Source of the DNA: Streptomyces sp. NBC_01723
Lineage (GTDB): Bacteria > Actinomycetota > Actinomycetes > Streptomycetales > Streptomycetaceae
Direction of reading: 5' to 3'
NCBI RefSeq assembly: GCF_036246005.1
Contig: NZ_CP109171.1
Coordinates: 7,924,001-7,988,000, forward strand
Length of the DNA: 64,000 nt
Position 1 is the first letter of the stretch. Every line of letters begins with the position of its first letter. The notes beneath the pieces are model-generated. The model was not told the origin of the DNA. It did no database searches and saw only the letters and a program-made list of their open reading frames with translations. Both the position numbers and the translations under genes were made by a program. Below are positions 8,314-15,160 of the stretch, in pieces.

Positions 8314-8661
8314 TCAGCGCCCGGCGAAGTCACCCGCCAGGGCGGCGGCGATCCGCAGCTGGGCGTCGGCCTCCTCCTGCCGCCCCTGCCGTTCGAGGGT
8401 CCGGCTCAGCATCAGCCGCGCGTACTGCTCGACGGGGTCGCGCTCGACGAGGATCCGCAGCTCGGACTCGGCCCGCCGCAGCTGCGCCGAGTGGTAGTAG
8501 GAGCGCGCCAGCAGCAGGCGCGGTCCGGTCTGCTCGGGCACCTCCCCGACCAGGCCGTCCAGGACGCGCGCGGCGGCGGCGTAGTCCTTGGCGTCGAAGA
8601 ACATCCGCGCGCGCTCCCAGCGCTCGGCCGGCGTTCCGTGGTCGTAGTACGTCATGTCCAC
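8314..8661 (-). CDS. small tetratricopeptide-repeat protein
   Basis: 115 residues starting at GTG 8661 (VDMTYYDHGTPAERWERA). AAGGAGG lies six bases before this GTG and twelve before the next ATG (8655), so GTG is favoured. The body is about two and a half TPR-like helical repeats (FFDAKDYAAAARVLDGLVGE; LLLARSYYHSAQLRRAESEL; ARLMLSRTLERQGRQEEA), suggesting a protein-binding scaffold. An exact sigma-R promoter lies just upstream. It diverges from the pirin gene. The partner is unknown. Confidence 0.82.
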   Translation of the reverse strand: MDMTYYDHGTPAERWERARMFFDAKDYAAAARVLDGLVGEVPEQTGPRLLLARSYYHSAQLRRAESELRILVERDPVEQYARLMLSRTLERQGRQEEADAQLRIAAALAGDFAGR

Positions 8662-8685
8662 TCGTGACCTCCTTCGACACCCTGC

Positions 8686-8711
8686 AACCACGACCGGTGG
8701 TTGAACATTCC
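8686..8711 (-). promoter_or_regulatory. sigma-R promoter for the TPR gene
   Basis: On the minus strand GGAAT (8711-8707), then exactly 18 bases, then GTT (8688-8686): a perfect match to the sigma-R consensus. The expected start is about 15-20 bases before the GTG. The same bases hold an inverted repeat, CAACCAC (8685-8691) and GTGGTTG (8697-8703), between the promoter hexamers, where a repressor could act. Confidence 0.75.
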
Positions 8712-8803
8712 ACCACTTCGATGCGGGCCGGCCGCCGTCCCGCGAAGGTGACGCCCCGGCGACCGTCTGACGCGCGGGGCCGTCCGGGGCTAGGTTGGGC
8801 GGC

Positions 8804-9769
8804 ATGAGCAATCTTGATCGCGCGGCGGTACCCAGCCTGTGCGGCGGCCGCGGCTTCGTCGTGACGGAACCCGTGCGCGAACTCCTCAGCCCTCGGAACG
8901 TCAAGCTCGGCGAGTCCACCGAGGTCCGCCGACTGCTGCCCAACCTCGGCCGCCGCATGGTCGGGGCCTGGTGCTTCGTCGACCACTACGGTCCCGACGA
9001 CATCGCCGACGAGCCCGGCATGCAGGTGCCTCCGCACCCGCACATGGGCCTCCAGACGGTCAGCTGGCTGCACGAGGGCGAGGTCCTGCACCGCGACTCC
9101 ACCGGCAGCCTCCAGACCATCCACCCACGGCAGCTGGGCCTGATGACCTCCGGCCGCGCGATCAGCCACTCCGAGGAGAGCCCCCGCCCGCACGCCCGCC
9201 GCCTGCACGGCGCGCAGCTGTGGGTCGCCCTCCCGGACGCCCACCGCCACGCCGACCCGCACTTCGAGTACCACGCCGAACTGCCCCTGGTCACCGCCCC
9301 CGGCCTGTCGGCCACCCTGCTCCTGGGCACCCTCGACGGCACCACGTCCCCGGGCACGACGTACACCCCACTCGTCGGCGCCGACCTGACCCTCGCCGGC
9401 GGCACGGACGTACGCCTCCCCCTGGAACGGGACTTCGAGTACGCCGTCCTGTCCATGTCCGGCGAGGCCCACGTCGACGGCGTGCCTTTGGTGCCCGGCT
9501 CGATGCTCTACCTCGGCTGCGGCCGCGACGAACTCCCCCTGCGCGCCGACTCGGACGCGGGCCTGATGCTGCTGGGCGGCGAGCCGTTCGAGGAAGAGCT
9601 GATCATGTTCTGGAACTGGATCGGGCGCTCCCAGGAGGAGATCGAGCAGGCGCGCCGGGACTGGATGGAAGGGACGCGCTTCGGCGAGGTGAAGGGCTAC
9701 GACGGGGCTCCACTGCCCGCCCCGGCGCTGCCGGCGGTGCCGTTGAAACCGCGCGGAAGGATGCGCTGA
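8804..9769 (+). CDS. pirin-family cupin protein (paralog 1)
   Basis: 321 residues from MSNLDRAAVPSLCGG. The N-terminal cupin has the metal-ligand pattern PPHPHMGLQTVSWLHEGEV and later HSEESPRPHARRLHGAQLW, with three His and one Glu as expected for the Fe/Cu site of pirin or quercetinase proteins. The C-terminal EEELIMFWNWIGRSQEEIEQ segment is conserved in the Streptomyces pirins. A second pirin is encoded at 36344-37333. Possible roles are quercetin-like dioxygenase or redox sensor. It diverges from the sigma-R-controlled TPR gene. Confidence 0.88.
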   Translation: MSNLDRAAVPSLCGGRGFVVTEPVRELLSPRNVKLGESTEVRRLLPNLGRRMVGAWCFVDHYGPDDIADEPGMQVPPHPHMGLQTVSWLHEGEVLHRDSTGSLQTIHPRQLGLMTSGRAISHSEESPRPHARRLHGAQLWVALPDAHRHADPHFEYHAELPLVTAPGLSATLLLGTLDGTTSPGTTYTPLVGADLTLAGGTDVRLPLERDFEYAVLSMSGEAHVDGVPLVPGSMLYLGCGRDELPLRADSDAGLMLLGGEPFEEELIMFWNWIGRSQEEIEQARRDWMEGTRFGEVKGYDGAPLPAPALPAVPLKPRGRMR

Positions 9770-10339
9770 CCTGCGGTAATGCGTCGATTTTGCTGACCGC
9801 CGGGGTGTAGGCTGCCAGCAATCCTCGTTGCTTTCGGCCCGCCTGCCGGAAAGCTTCTGAACAGCTCGCCGGCCTCAGGCCGGAGTGGTTGGCGATCCCA
9901 CGGTGTGGCTGTCTGTGGGCAGCTGTGGCAAGACACTTCCTGACTCAATGCTGACTTTGCTGACGTGCCATCAGGTCAGGTTGAAGGACCCTTTGCCCGT
10001 TTCCGGCGATCGCCTGGGTGTTAGCAGGATTGGTAGGGGTCGGGCCAATGCTGACCTGCCCGGCGATCGAGTCGGGCGTTGGAGAAGGGCAGTGCTGTTC
10101 GCGCTGCTGCCTTGTGGGGATCCCACAAGGCACTGGTGTCGCCGCTGACCCTCGGCAGCGCGTGCTCGGTCCGATCCGAGGAAGCTGTGCCGGAGAGTGA
10201 CTGGCAGGTTCTTCGTCTGCTGGTGGTACACGCCTGACCTCGCCTCTGACCTGTGTCAAAGAGTGGAAACGTCAAGTGCCAGGGTGATTCGGTCCGCACC
10301 TGGTCCGGATCTTGATGAGTGATACGCGGGTGTTAGGGC

Positions 10340-10373
10340 GAGGCCCCGCCAAGGTCCGTCCTAGCGGGGTCTC
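10340..10373. terminator. stem-loop upstream of the toxin remnant
   Basis: GAGGCCCCGC (10340-10349) pairs with GCGGGGTCTC (10364-10373), with a 14-base loop and one non-Watson-Crick pair. It looks like a terminator or a decayed hairpin. It lies 12 bp before a larger perfect palindrome. Confidence 0.45.
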
Positions 10374-10385
10374 TGTCCGGATCAG

Positions 10386-10421
10386 TCGAAGCCGCACCGG
10401 AGCGCTCCGGTGCGGCTTCGA
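10386..10421. terminator. 36-bp perfect palindrome
   Basis: Two 18-base arms beginning TCGAAGCCGCACC meet with no spacer. When transcribed it gives a very stable hairpin with a tight turn. Its sequence resembles Streptomyces terminators made around GAAGCC..GGCTTC stems. With the stem at 10340 it forms a double terminator, and no gene immediately upstream explains it. Confidence 0.6.
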
Positions 10422-10573
10422 CGTGAGGTCGAACGCGCTGGCGCGCACGATGCGGTCGGTGCCTCGAAGAAGTCCGTGTGCCCGTGACTCTCTCGGATGC
10501 CTGATTTGCGATCGCACCCGCTCATCCCTCCGGACGAGGGGTCTGTTTCTCTCAGTGCGACCCGGTCATGTAA

Positions 10574-10732
10574 AGCAGCACGCGAGGGACGGTCATCAGT
10601 TGTACCCCTCCTGGAGTTGTCGAGTGGAGAACGCCTGGATCGATGAACGGAAGCAGCGGGATCTGGGAGCTCAACATCGACGCAAATTCCAACAGAATCG
10701 TCCACTTCCTCTTCAAGAGCACAAAAGGCTAG
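10574..10732 (+). pseudogene. C-terminal remnant of a possible polymorphic-toxin domain
   Basis: The frame ending at TAG 10730-10732 gives a tail containing EWRTPGSMNGSSGIWELNID and NRIVHFLFKSTKG. This has the look of the end of a small secreted-toxin catalytic domain. An in-frame TAA lies at 10571. The preceding HVKQHARDGHQLYPSW segment is in another frame, so a frameshift near 10615 is likely. The next gene starts six bases later, like a toxin-immunity pair. The toxin family is not identified; this is inference from form and context. Confidence 0.4.
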
Positions 10733-10738
10733 CCCGAA

Positions 10739-11221
10739 ATGAAATTCTCCATCCAAGACGGATCTCCTCTTGATGGTGTCCTCACTTACGGCGAGTCCGA
10801 GTACGGATTCTCCTTCAGTGCGCAGAGCGGGGAGTCGTTGAGTGAGAGGCTCGGCTCGGAGGGGGTTGCGAGTGTGCTGATCGGCACGCTCCAACTTGAG
10901 GTCGATATTGAATCCCGGGAAGTCCTGTTCGCCTGGGGGTACTTTCCGAACGTTCGGGGTGTGGTGGCCAAGTTGACTGCTCCACAGTTCAATCCCGGGC
11001 GGGTATTCATCTCGTCGGACCACTCTTTCGAGCCTGGGGTTTCTTTCGAGGTTCCTGGAGACAGGTGGCGGGTTTCGTATGATCCTTTCTCCGGGTGGGT
11101 TGCCATTCGCCTGAACGATGCCACCGACGCTAAGTTCGTCCAAATCGCTAGCGGAACTGTCTTGGGTGTCGACAACGGTGATCTGGTGTCGGTCTGGCTT
11201 AATCCGGTTTTTGCGGAGTGA
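10739..11221 (+). CDS. hypothetical protein, possible immunity protein
   Basis: 160 residues, acidic, mostly beta-like, with no signal peptide or membrane helix: MKFSIQDGSPLDGVLTYGES at the start and VSVWLNPVFAE at the end. Base composition is clearly less GC-rich than its neighbours, which suggests transfer. It starts six bases after the stop of a toxin-like tail and is followed by a strong terminator. That arrangement resembles a polymorphic-toxin immunity gene. I do not recognise the family. Confidence 0.6.
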   Translation: MKFSIQDGSPLDGVLTYGESEYGFSFSAQSGESLSERLGSEGVASVLIGTLQLEVDIESREVLFAWGYFPNVRGVVAKLTAPQFNPGRVFISSDHSFEPGVSFEVPGDRWRVSYDPFSGWVAIRLNDATDAKFVQIASGTVLGVDNGDLVSVWLNPVFAE

Positions 11222-11273
11222 CAGGCGCTTAGGCACACGGGTAAGAAGAAGATCCGTTAGCGTCAGCAAAAAT

Positions 11274-11306
11274 GAAGCCCCGCCAGGTGCGCCCTGGCGG
11301 GGCTTC
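11274..11306. terminator. terminator between hypothetical gene and integrase
   Basis: GAAGCCCCGCCAGG (11274-11287) pairs perfectly with 11293-11306 around a five-base loop, preceded by an A run on the plus strand. It sits between two convergent genes and can end both. Confidence 0.85.
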
Positions 11307-11339
11307 TGCATGCGGTGACGGCAGTAGTTGACGGCAACG

Positions 11340-12062
11340 TCAGCGGACGGTGGCTCCGCACAGCGGCGGGTCGTCGCCGTCGTCGCGGGTCGACTCGTCG
11401 TTGGCAGGGCCGTCAAGGGCGGAGTTGAGGGTGTCGATGGCGTCGCGCTGGAGGCGGAGCCGGACGTGGGCGTAGACGGTGGCGGTGACGCCGATGTGGG
11501 CGTGGCCGAGGAGTTCCTTGATTACGACGAGTTCGACGCCCTGTTCCAGGAGGAGGGTGGCGGTCGAGTGGCGGAGGTCGTGGAAGCGGATGCGGCGGAG
11601 GCTGGCCCTGCGGAGGAGCGTGGTGAAGGTCCGGGTGAGGTTGGTCGGGTCGATCGGCCTGCCATGAGGCGTGGTGAACACGTACCCGTTGTGCTGCCAC
11701 TCGGTGCCTGCCGTGTGCCGTTCGCGCTGCTGCTCCTCGTGGTGGTGCTTTAGCGACTGGAGGCAGCGGGCGGGGAGGGCGATGCGGCGCTCGGAGGCCC
11801 GGGTCTTGGTGGGCAACGTGGTGAGTCCGGCCGTGTTGGTGCGCTGCAAGGTGCGGCGGACGGCAGCGGTGCCCCGGTCGAGGTCGAGGTCCTCCCAGAG
11901 GAGGCCGAGGAGTTCGCCTTTGCGGAGTCCGGTGTGAAGCGCGAGTTCGAACAGGGCATGAAGCCGGTGTCCGCGCGCGGCCGCGAGGAACTGGCGGGCT
12001 TCGTCGGCGGTGAGGGGTTCGAACCGTCGGGGCCGGGGTGTGCCGGTGCTGTCGCCTCGCGC
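11340..12062 (-). pseudogene. tyrosine site-specific integrase, N-terminally truncated
   Basis: About 240 codons of the catalytic half remain: HALFELALHTGLRKGELLGL (first Arg), IRFHDLRHSTATLLLEQG (His-x-x-Arg), LLGHAHIGVTATVYAHVR (GH motif and Tyr nucleophile). An in-frame TGA at 12065-12063 and the absence of the arm-binding and core-binding domains show the N-terminus is missing. No credible start codon precedes the catalytic core. The type is that of actinomycete integrative elements (pSAM2-like). The break lies where an unrelated plus-strand fragment begins, so a rearrangement joined the two. Confidence 0.85.
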
Positions 12063-12310
12063 TCATGCACTACAGGCCCCTCGCCGGCACCCCCGGCATC
12101 GAAGTCCGCACCCACAGCACCACGCTCTACAACTCCCTCTACCGCGCCGACGACCAGCAACTCGTCAACGCACACGTCTGGGGTGTCAACGCCTACGCCG
12201 CCCCCGTATGGCATCTTCGCCGACACGAGGCAGGCGGCATGTTCGACACCTACGCCGAGAGCTTCGACGCCGTGTGGACGACAGCTACCCCCGTACGAGC
12301 GGAAGGCTGA
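12038..12310 (+). pseudogene. C-terminal fragment of a regulator with a DUF5919-like domain
   Basis: From about 12061 the frame reads MHYRPLAGTPGIEVRTHSTT, then LYNSLYRADDQQLVNAHVWG and ends DTYAESFDAVWTTATPVRAEG. This matches the C-terminal domain I associate with Streptomyces XRE-type regulators. The HTH half is missing and the fragment abuts the broken end of the integrase. It ends two bases before the Nudix gene start, so the two were an operon. The domain name is from memory. Confidence 0.65.
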
Positions 12311-12312
12311 CC

Positions 12313-12783
12313 GTGGCCCGCACCGAGTACTACGACGACCCGAACGCGCCCAAGCCGAACAGCATGGTCGTCGCCGCATCCGCCGTCGTCACAGACGACC
12401 ACGGCAGCATCCTCCTCCAGCGCCGCCGCGACAACGACCTATGGGCCCTGCCCGGAGGCGGAATGGACCTCACCGACTCCCTGCCAGGCACGGCCGTCCG
12501 CGAGGTCAAGGAAGAAACCGGCCTCGACGTAGAGATCACCGGCCTGGTCGGCACCTACACCGACCCGAAACACATCATCGCCTACACCGACGGCGAGGTC
12601 CGCCGCCAGTTCAACGTCTGCTTCACCGCCCGCATCACCGGCGGTCAGTTGGCTATCTCCGACGAGTCCACCGAACTCCGGTTCGTGCCGCCGGAAGAGA
12701 TCGAGCAGTTGCCGATGCACCACACCCAACGGATCAGGATCCAGCACTTCCTGGAACACCGCGAGAAGCCGTACCTGGGCTGA
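12313..12783 (+). CDS. Nudix hydrolase (possible Pif-like element protein)
   Basis: 156 residues from GTG 12313 (VARTEYYDDPNAPKPNSM). The Nudix box lies near residues 51-73 (GGGMDLTDSLPGTAVREVKE then ETGL), with the conserved REVKEETG core. It follows a regulator fragment after two bases, with GGAAGG upstream. Nudix enzymes cleave nucleoside diphosphates linked to other groups; the substrate is unknown. In pSAM2 a Nudix-motif protein (Pif) gives conjugal immunity, and the nearby integrase remnant makes a similar origin possible. The gene looks intact although its neighbours are broken. Confidence 0.82.
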   Translation: MARTEYYDDPNAPKPNSMVVAASAVVTDDHGSILLQRRRDNDLWALPGGGMDLTDSLPGTAVREVKEETGLDVEITGLVGTYTDPKHIIAYTDGEVRRQFNVCFTARITGGQLAISDESTELRFVPPEEIEQLPMHHTQRIRIQHFLEHREKPYLG

Positions 12784-12898
12784 TCCTTTCCCAGGGCGTC
12801 CAGCCGAGCCGGGTGGGGACGGGCGGGGTGTAGGCGCGGGCCAATTGGCGCCGGCCGTAGATCTGCCAGGCCCGGGTGTTGGTGTCCTCGGCGGGCAC
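12734..12898 (-). pseudogene. N-terminal stub of a SAM-dependent methyltransferase
   Basis: A GTG at 12898 with an ideal AGGAGG five bases upstream opens a 54-residue frame: VPAEDTNTRAWQIYGRRQLA then YTPPVPTRLGWTPWE. I recognise this as the usual start of a Streptomyces methyltransferase family whose SAM-binding GxGxG motif would come next. Here the frame runs antisense into the Nudix gene and stops without that motif. It is a truncated remnant that may still be translated. Confidence 0.5.
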
Positions 12899-12930
12899 GG
12901 TTGCCTCCTGGTGGGCGAGTGTTCTGGGGG

Positions 12931-13833
12931 TCAGGTGTGTGTGATCAGGTAGGCGGGTCCCTCGCCGCGTCGGGCTCGTTCGATGGCGTCGAGGCGCGCG
13001 AAGGCGCGCGGGGCCATCAGCTCTTGCCAGATCGGGAGGTCGTGGACGGCCCACATGTCGTGTTCCGCCGGGTCGAGGCGAATCCGGTCGAGCTGGTCGG
13101 CGGTCAGCTGGCCTCCGTCGAAGATGAGCCCCACCTTGTTCAGCGGCTGGCGCGGTCCAGCGTGGAGGAAGTGCGTCAGGAGCAGGGTCGGCGTGTTGAG
13201 AGCGAGCTCCAGGCCGGTCTCCTCGACCGTCTCCCGCCGGGCGGTCTGCAGGGGATCTTCACCCGGGGCATCCAGGTTGCCGCCTGGGAACTGCCAGAGT
13301 CTCGGGCCGTAGACCGAACGGAGCTGGACCGGACGGTCGTGTTCGTCGCGGATGTACAGGCAGCCGTACACCGTGTGGTGGGGGACGGTCTGCGCGTACT
13401 CCTCGGCTGCCATCGGCAGGGGGCGGCCGGGCCGGGCAGGACGGTGGTCGAAGGCGAGGGCGAGAACGCCGAGGGCTTCCTTGGCCGGCGGGTAGATGCC
13501 GCGGAGGTCGGCGAGCAGCTCGTCGGGCGACCCGTCCGGATTGATAAGTGCGGTGTCCTCCGAGCGGAGCAGGTCATCGAAGGAGGGGTACGGGGTGACC
13601 CGCTGCACGATGACGTCAAGTTCCCGGCCTGTGTCCCGGTCGTGGAAGACGACTGTCTCGCCGACGCTGATGGCGCGCCTGTTCGGGGTGGCCACCCTCA
13701 CTTCGATGGTCTTGCGCCCTGCCTCCACCTGGCGGTAGTACCGCCCGAGCAGGTGCATGTGGTGCTCGGGCGGTTCATCTCCGGCCGCCGGGCTCGGCAC
13801 AGGCGGGACCGCCTGCTGGGTGTCGTCAGGCAT
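12931..13833 (-). CDS. ASCH domain-Nudix hydrolase fusion protein
   Basis: 300 residues. Residues about 24-128 look like an ASCH RNA-binding-type domain (HMHLLGRYYRQVEAGRKTIE, then ISVGETVVFHDRDTGREL). Residues 153-290 are a Nudix domain with box GGNLDAPGEDPLQTARRETV-EETGL near residues 184-208. Start ATG 13833 has GGAGG five bases upstream. It is the last of four minus-strand genes, 70 bases after the kinase-VanX stop. ASCH domains are proposed to bind RNA or modified nucleosides, so the fusion suggests hydrolysis of a modified nucleotide; that is inference. Confidence 0.8.
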   Translation of the reverse strand: MPDDTQQAVPPVPSPAAGDEPPEHHMHLLGRYYRQVEAGRKTIEVRVATPNRRAISVGETVVFHDRDTGRELDVIVQRVTPYPSFDDLLRSEDTALINPDGSPDELLADLRGIYPPAKEALGVLALAFDHRPARPGRPLPMAAEEYAQTVPHHTVYGCLYIRDEHDRPVQLRSVYGPRLWQFPGGNLDAPGEDPLQTARRETVEETGLELALNTPTLLLTHFLHAGPRQPLNKVGLIFDGGQLTADQLDRIRLDPAEHDMWAVHDLPIWQELMAPRAFARLDAIERARRGEGPAYLITHT

Positions 13834-13903
13834 GCATGCCTCCGTTCGATGCTTTCCGCCCGTCGCGGCCGTGAGGCGCGACGCGGACGAATCCGCGGGG
13901 GTG

Positions 13904-15160
13904 CTACGGCAGTTCGACCGGTCCGTAGCGTGCGTGCGGCTCCTGCCACCTCAGGGCGTCGTACCGGTCTGCTGTCGAGAAGTGCCAGCACTCGGTCCCG
14001 TAGTTTGTGAATCCCGCGCCTTCCATGGCGTTGAGCAGCAAGGTGCGGTGGTGGCGCGCGTGTTCGCTGAGGTTCGGGGCGTGTGTGAAGCATGCGTCGT
14101 CGCTCTCCTCGGGAGAGGCGTTGACGCGGGTGCCGAGGTCGAGTTCGTGGCCGTCCTGGTCCACGAGGGTCACGTCCACGGCCGCTCCCGCGGAGTGAGG
14201 CGCGATCTCTGGCGGCGACACGTACCGGCTGGCGGCCTGGTGCAGCTGCTCAGATGCCCAGTCAGGGTGGGCGGCGGCCAGCTCGTTCCGGTAGTCAGTG
14301 AAGTAGCGTTGCTGGAGGGCCAGCGGCCGGTAGCCCTCGATGAACAGCAGGTCGGTGCCGGCGGGCAGGAGCGAGCGGGCATGCTTCAACCGGGCCAGGA
14401 TGCCTTCACGGACGTGGGCGAACGCGCCTAGAGGGTCTTGCTTGCGGGGGTCAACGCGGAAGTTGTGGTCGCGTACGTCGACGAGTGGCTCTCCGCACTC
14501 GCGCACGGGGATCGCCGCGACCTGCGGATCGGACATCAACACCGGAGGAGTCATCGAGTCTCCTTGTGACGGATTGCGCTGAGGTGGCGAGGTGGGGGCG
14601 GCAGCGGTCAGATCGGTCTCGCGCACGACCCGGGCGACGGTGTCCCGCAGCGTGCTGTCGGCCGGGATCACGGTTTCCAGACCGCCGGGCAGCAGATCCA
14701 GCTCGCGGTACCAGGAGGTGAGGTGGTCGTCGGTGACGTGCGCCAGGTAGGCGGCATCCGTCTTTGACGCGTGTCGTAGCAACGTCGCTTCCAGCGGCAC
14801 GTCCAGGTAGTAGCACCTGGAGACGCCGCGGTGGTCCCGTACCAGAGACGTGATCATGTGGCCGTAGCGGTCGGCGTACAGGATCCCTTCGAGGACGACG
14901 TGGAAGCCGGCGTCGAGGGCTGCGCGGGCGATCGTGCTCAGCAGGGCGATGTTGGCGCCGCGCGCGGTGTCGTGTTCCCTGAGTACGTTCCGACGGATCA
15001 CGTCCTGGCCCACGATCGCGATACCGCGGCCGTAGTGATCTCGCAGGCCCTGGGCCACGCTCGACTTGCCGGACGCCGAGTTGCCACGGATTACTACGAG
15101 GCGGGTGTCTGGACGCCCGGTCGCTGTCGCAGTGGGCACGCGACTGGCTGCGCTGGTCAT
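13904..15160 (-). CDS. P-loop kinase fused to D-Ala-D-Ala dipeptidase (VanX family)
   Basis: 418 residues in one uninterrupted frame. Residues 1-202 are a P-loop kinase/zeta-toxin-like domain with Walker A GNSASGKSS at 26-34 and VVLEGILYADRYGHM. Residues 203-418 are a complete peptidase M15D domain: EGYRPLALQQRYF, zinc motif PHSAGAAVD (His about 322, Asp about 329) and TECWHFS (Glu about 390, His about 393). No stop separates them. AAGGAG lies seven bases before the internal ATG at 14554, so a free dipeptidase could also be made. The ATG at 15160 overlaps the upstream TGA, implying coupling. Confidence 0.8.
   Translation of the reverse strand: MTSAASRVPTATATGRPDTRLVVIRGNSASGKSSVAQGLRDHYGRGIAIVGQDVIRRNVLREHDTARGANIALLSTIARAALDAGFHVVLEGILYADRYGHMITSLVRDHRGVSRCYYLDVPLEATLLRHASKTDAAYLAHVTDDHLTSWYRELDLLPGGLETVIPADSTLRDTVARVVRETDLTAAAPTSPPQRNPSQGDSMTPPVLMSDPQVAAIPVRECGEPLVDVRDHNFRVDPRKQDPLGAFAHVREGILARLKHARSLLPAGTDLLFIEGYRPLALQQRYFTDYRNELAAAHPDWASEQLHQAASRYVSPPEIAPHSAGAAVDVTLVDQDGHELDLGTRVNASPEESDDACFTHAPNLSEHARHHRTLLLNAMEGAGFTNYGTECWHFSTADRYDALRWQEPHARYGPVELP

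Larger units (their letters stand above)
9770..10570. other. 800-bp gene-poor stretch at the edge of the mobile remnant
   Basis: I see no open frame here with Streptomyces codon pattern. GC is visibly lower than in flanking genes. It holds several TGCTGAC words (9791, 9949, 9958, 10049), with CAATGCTGAC repeated exactly 100 bp apart (9946 and 10046), then two stem-loops. It may contain decayed element DNA or recombination sites, but no tRNA gene or clear attachment core was found. Confidence 0.5.

Noticed and set aside
9946..10055. Iteron-type replication origin from TGCTGAC repeats
   Set aside because: Only four irregular copies, no replication gene or DnaA boxes nearby; kept only as a weak observation.
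9770..10310. tRNA gene or attachment site for the integrase element
   Set aside because: No cloverleaf or tRNA 3' end was found, and no repeat of suitable length flanks the island.
10312..10773. A 153-codon plus-strand frame across the palindromes
   Set aside because: It passes through both hairpins and another frame of the toxin-like tail; only a short part near 10550-10615 may be genuine, as a frameshifted piece.
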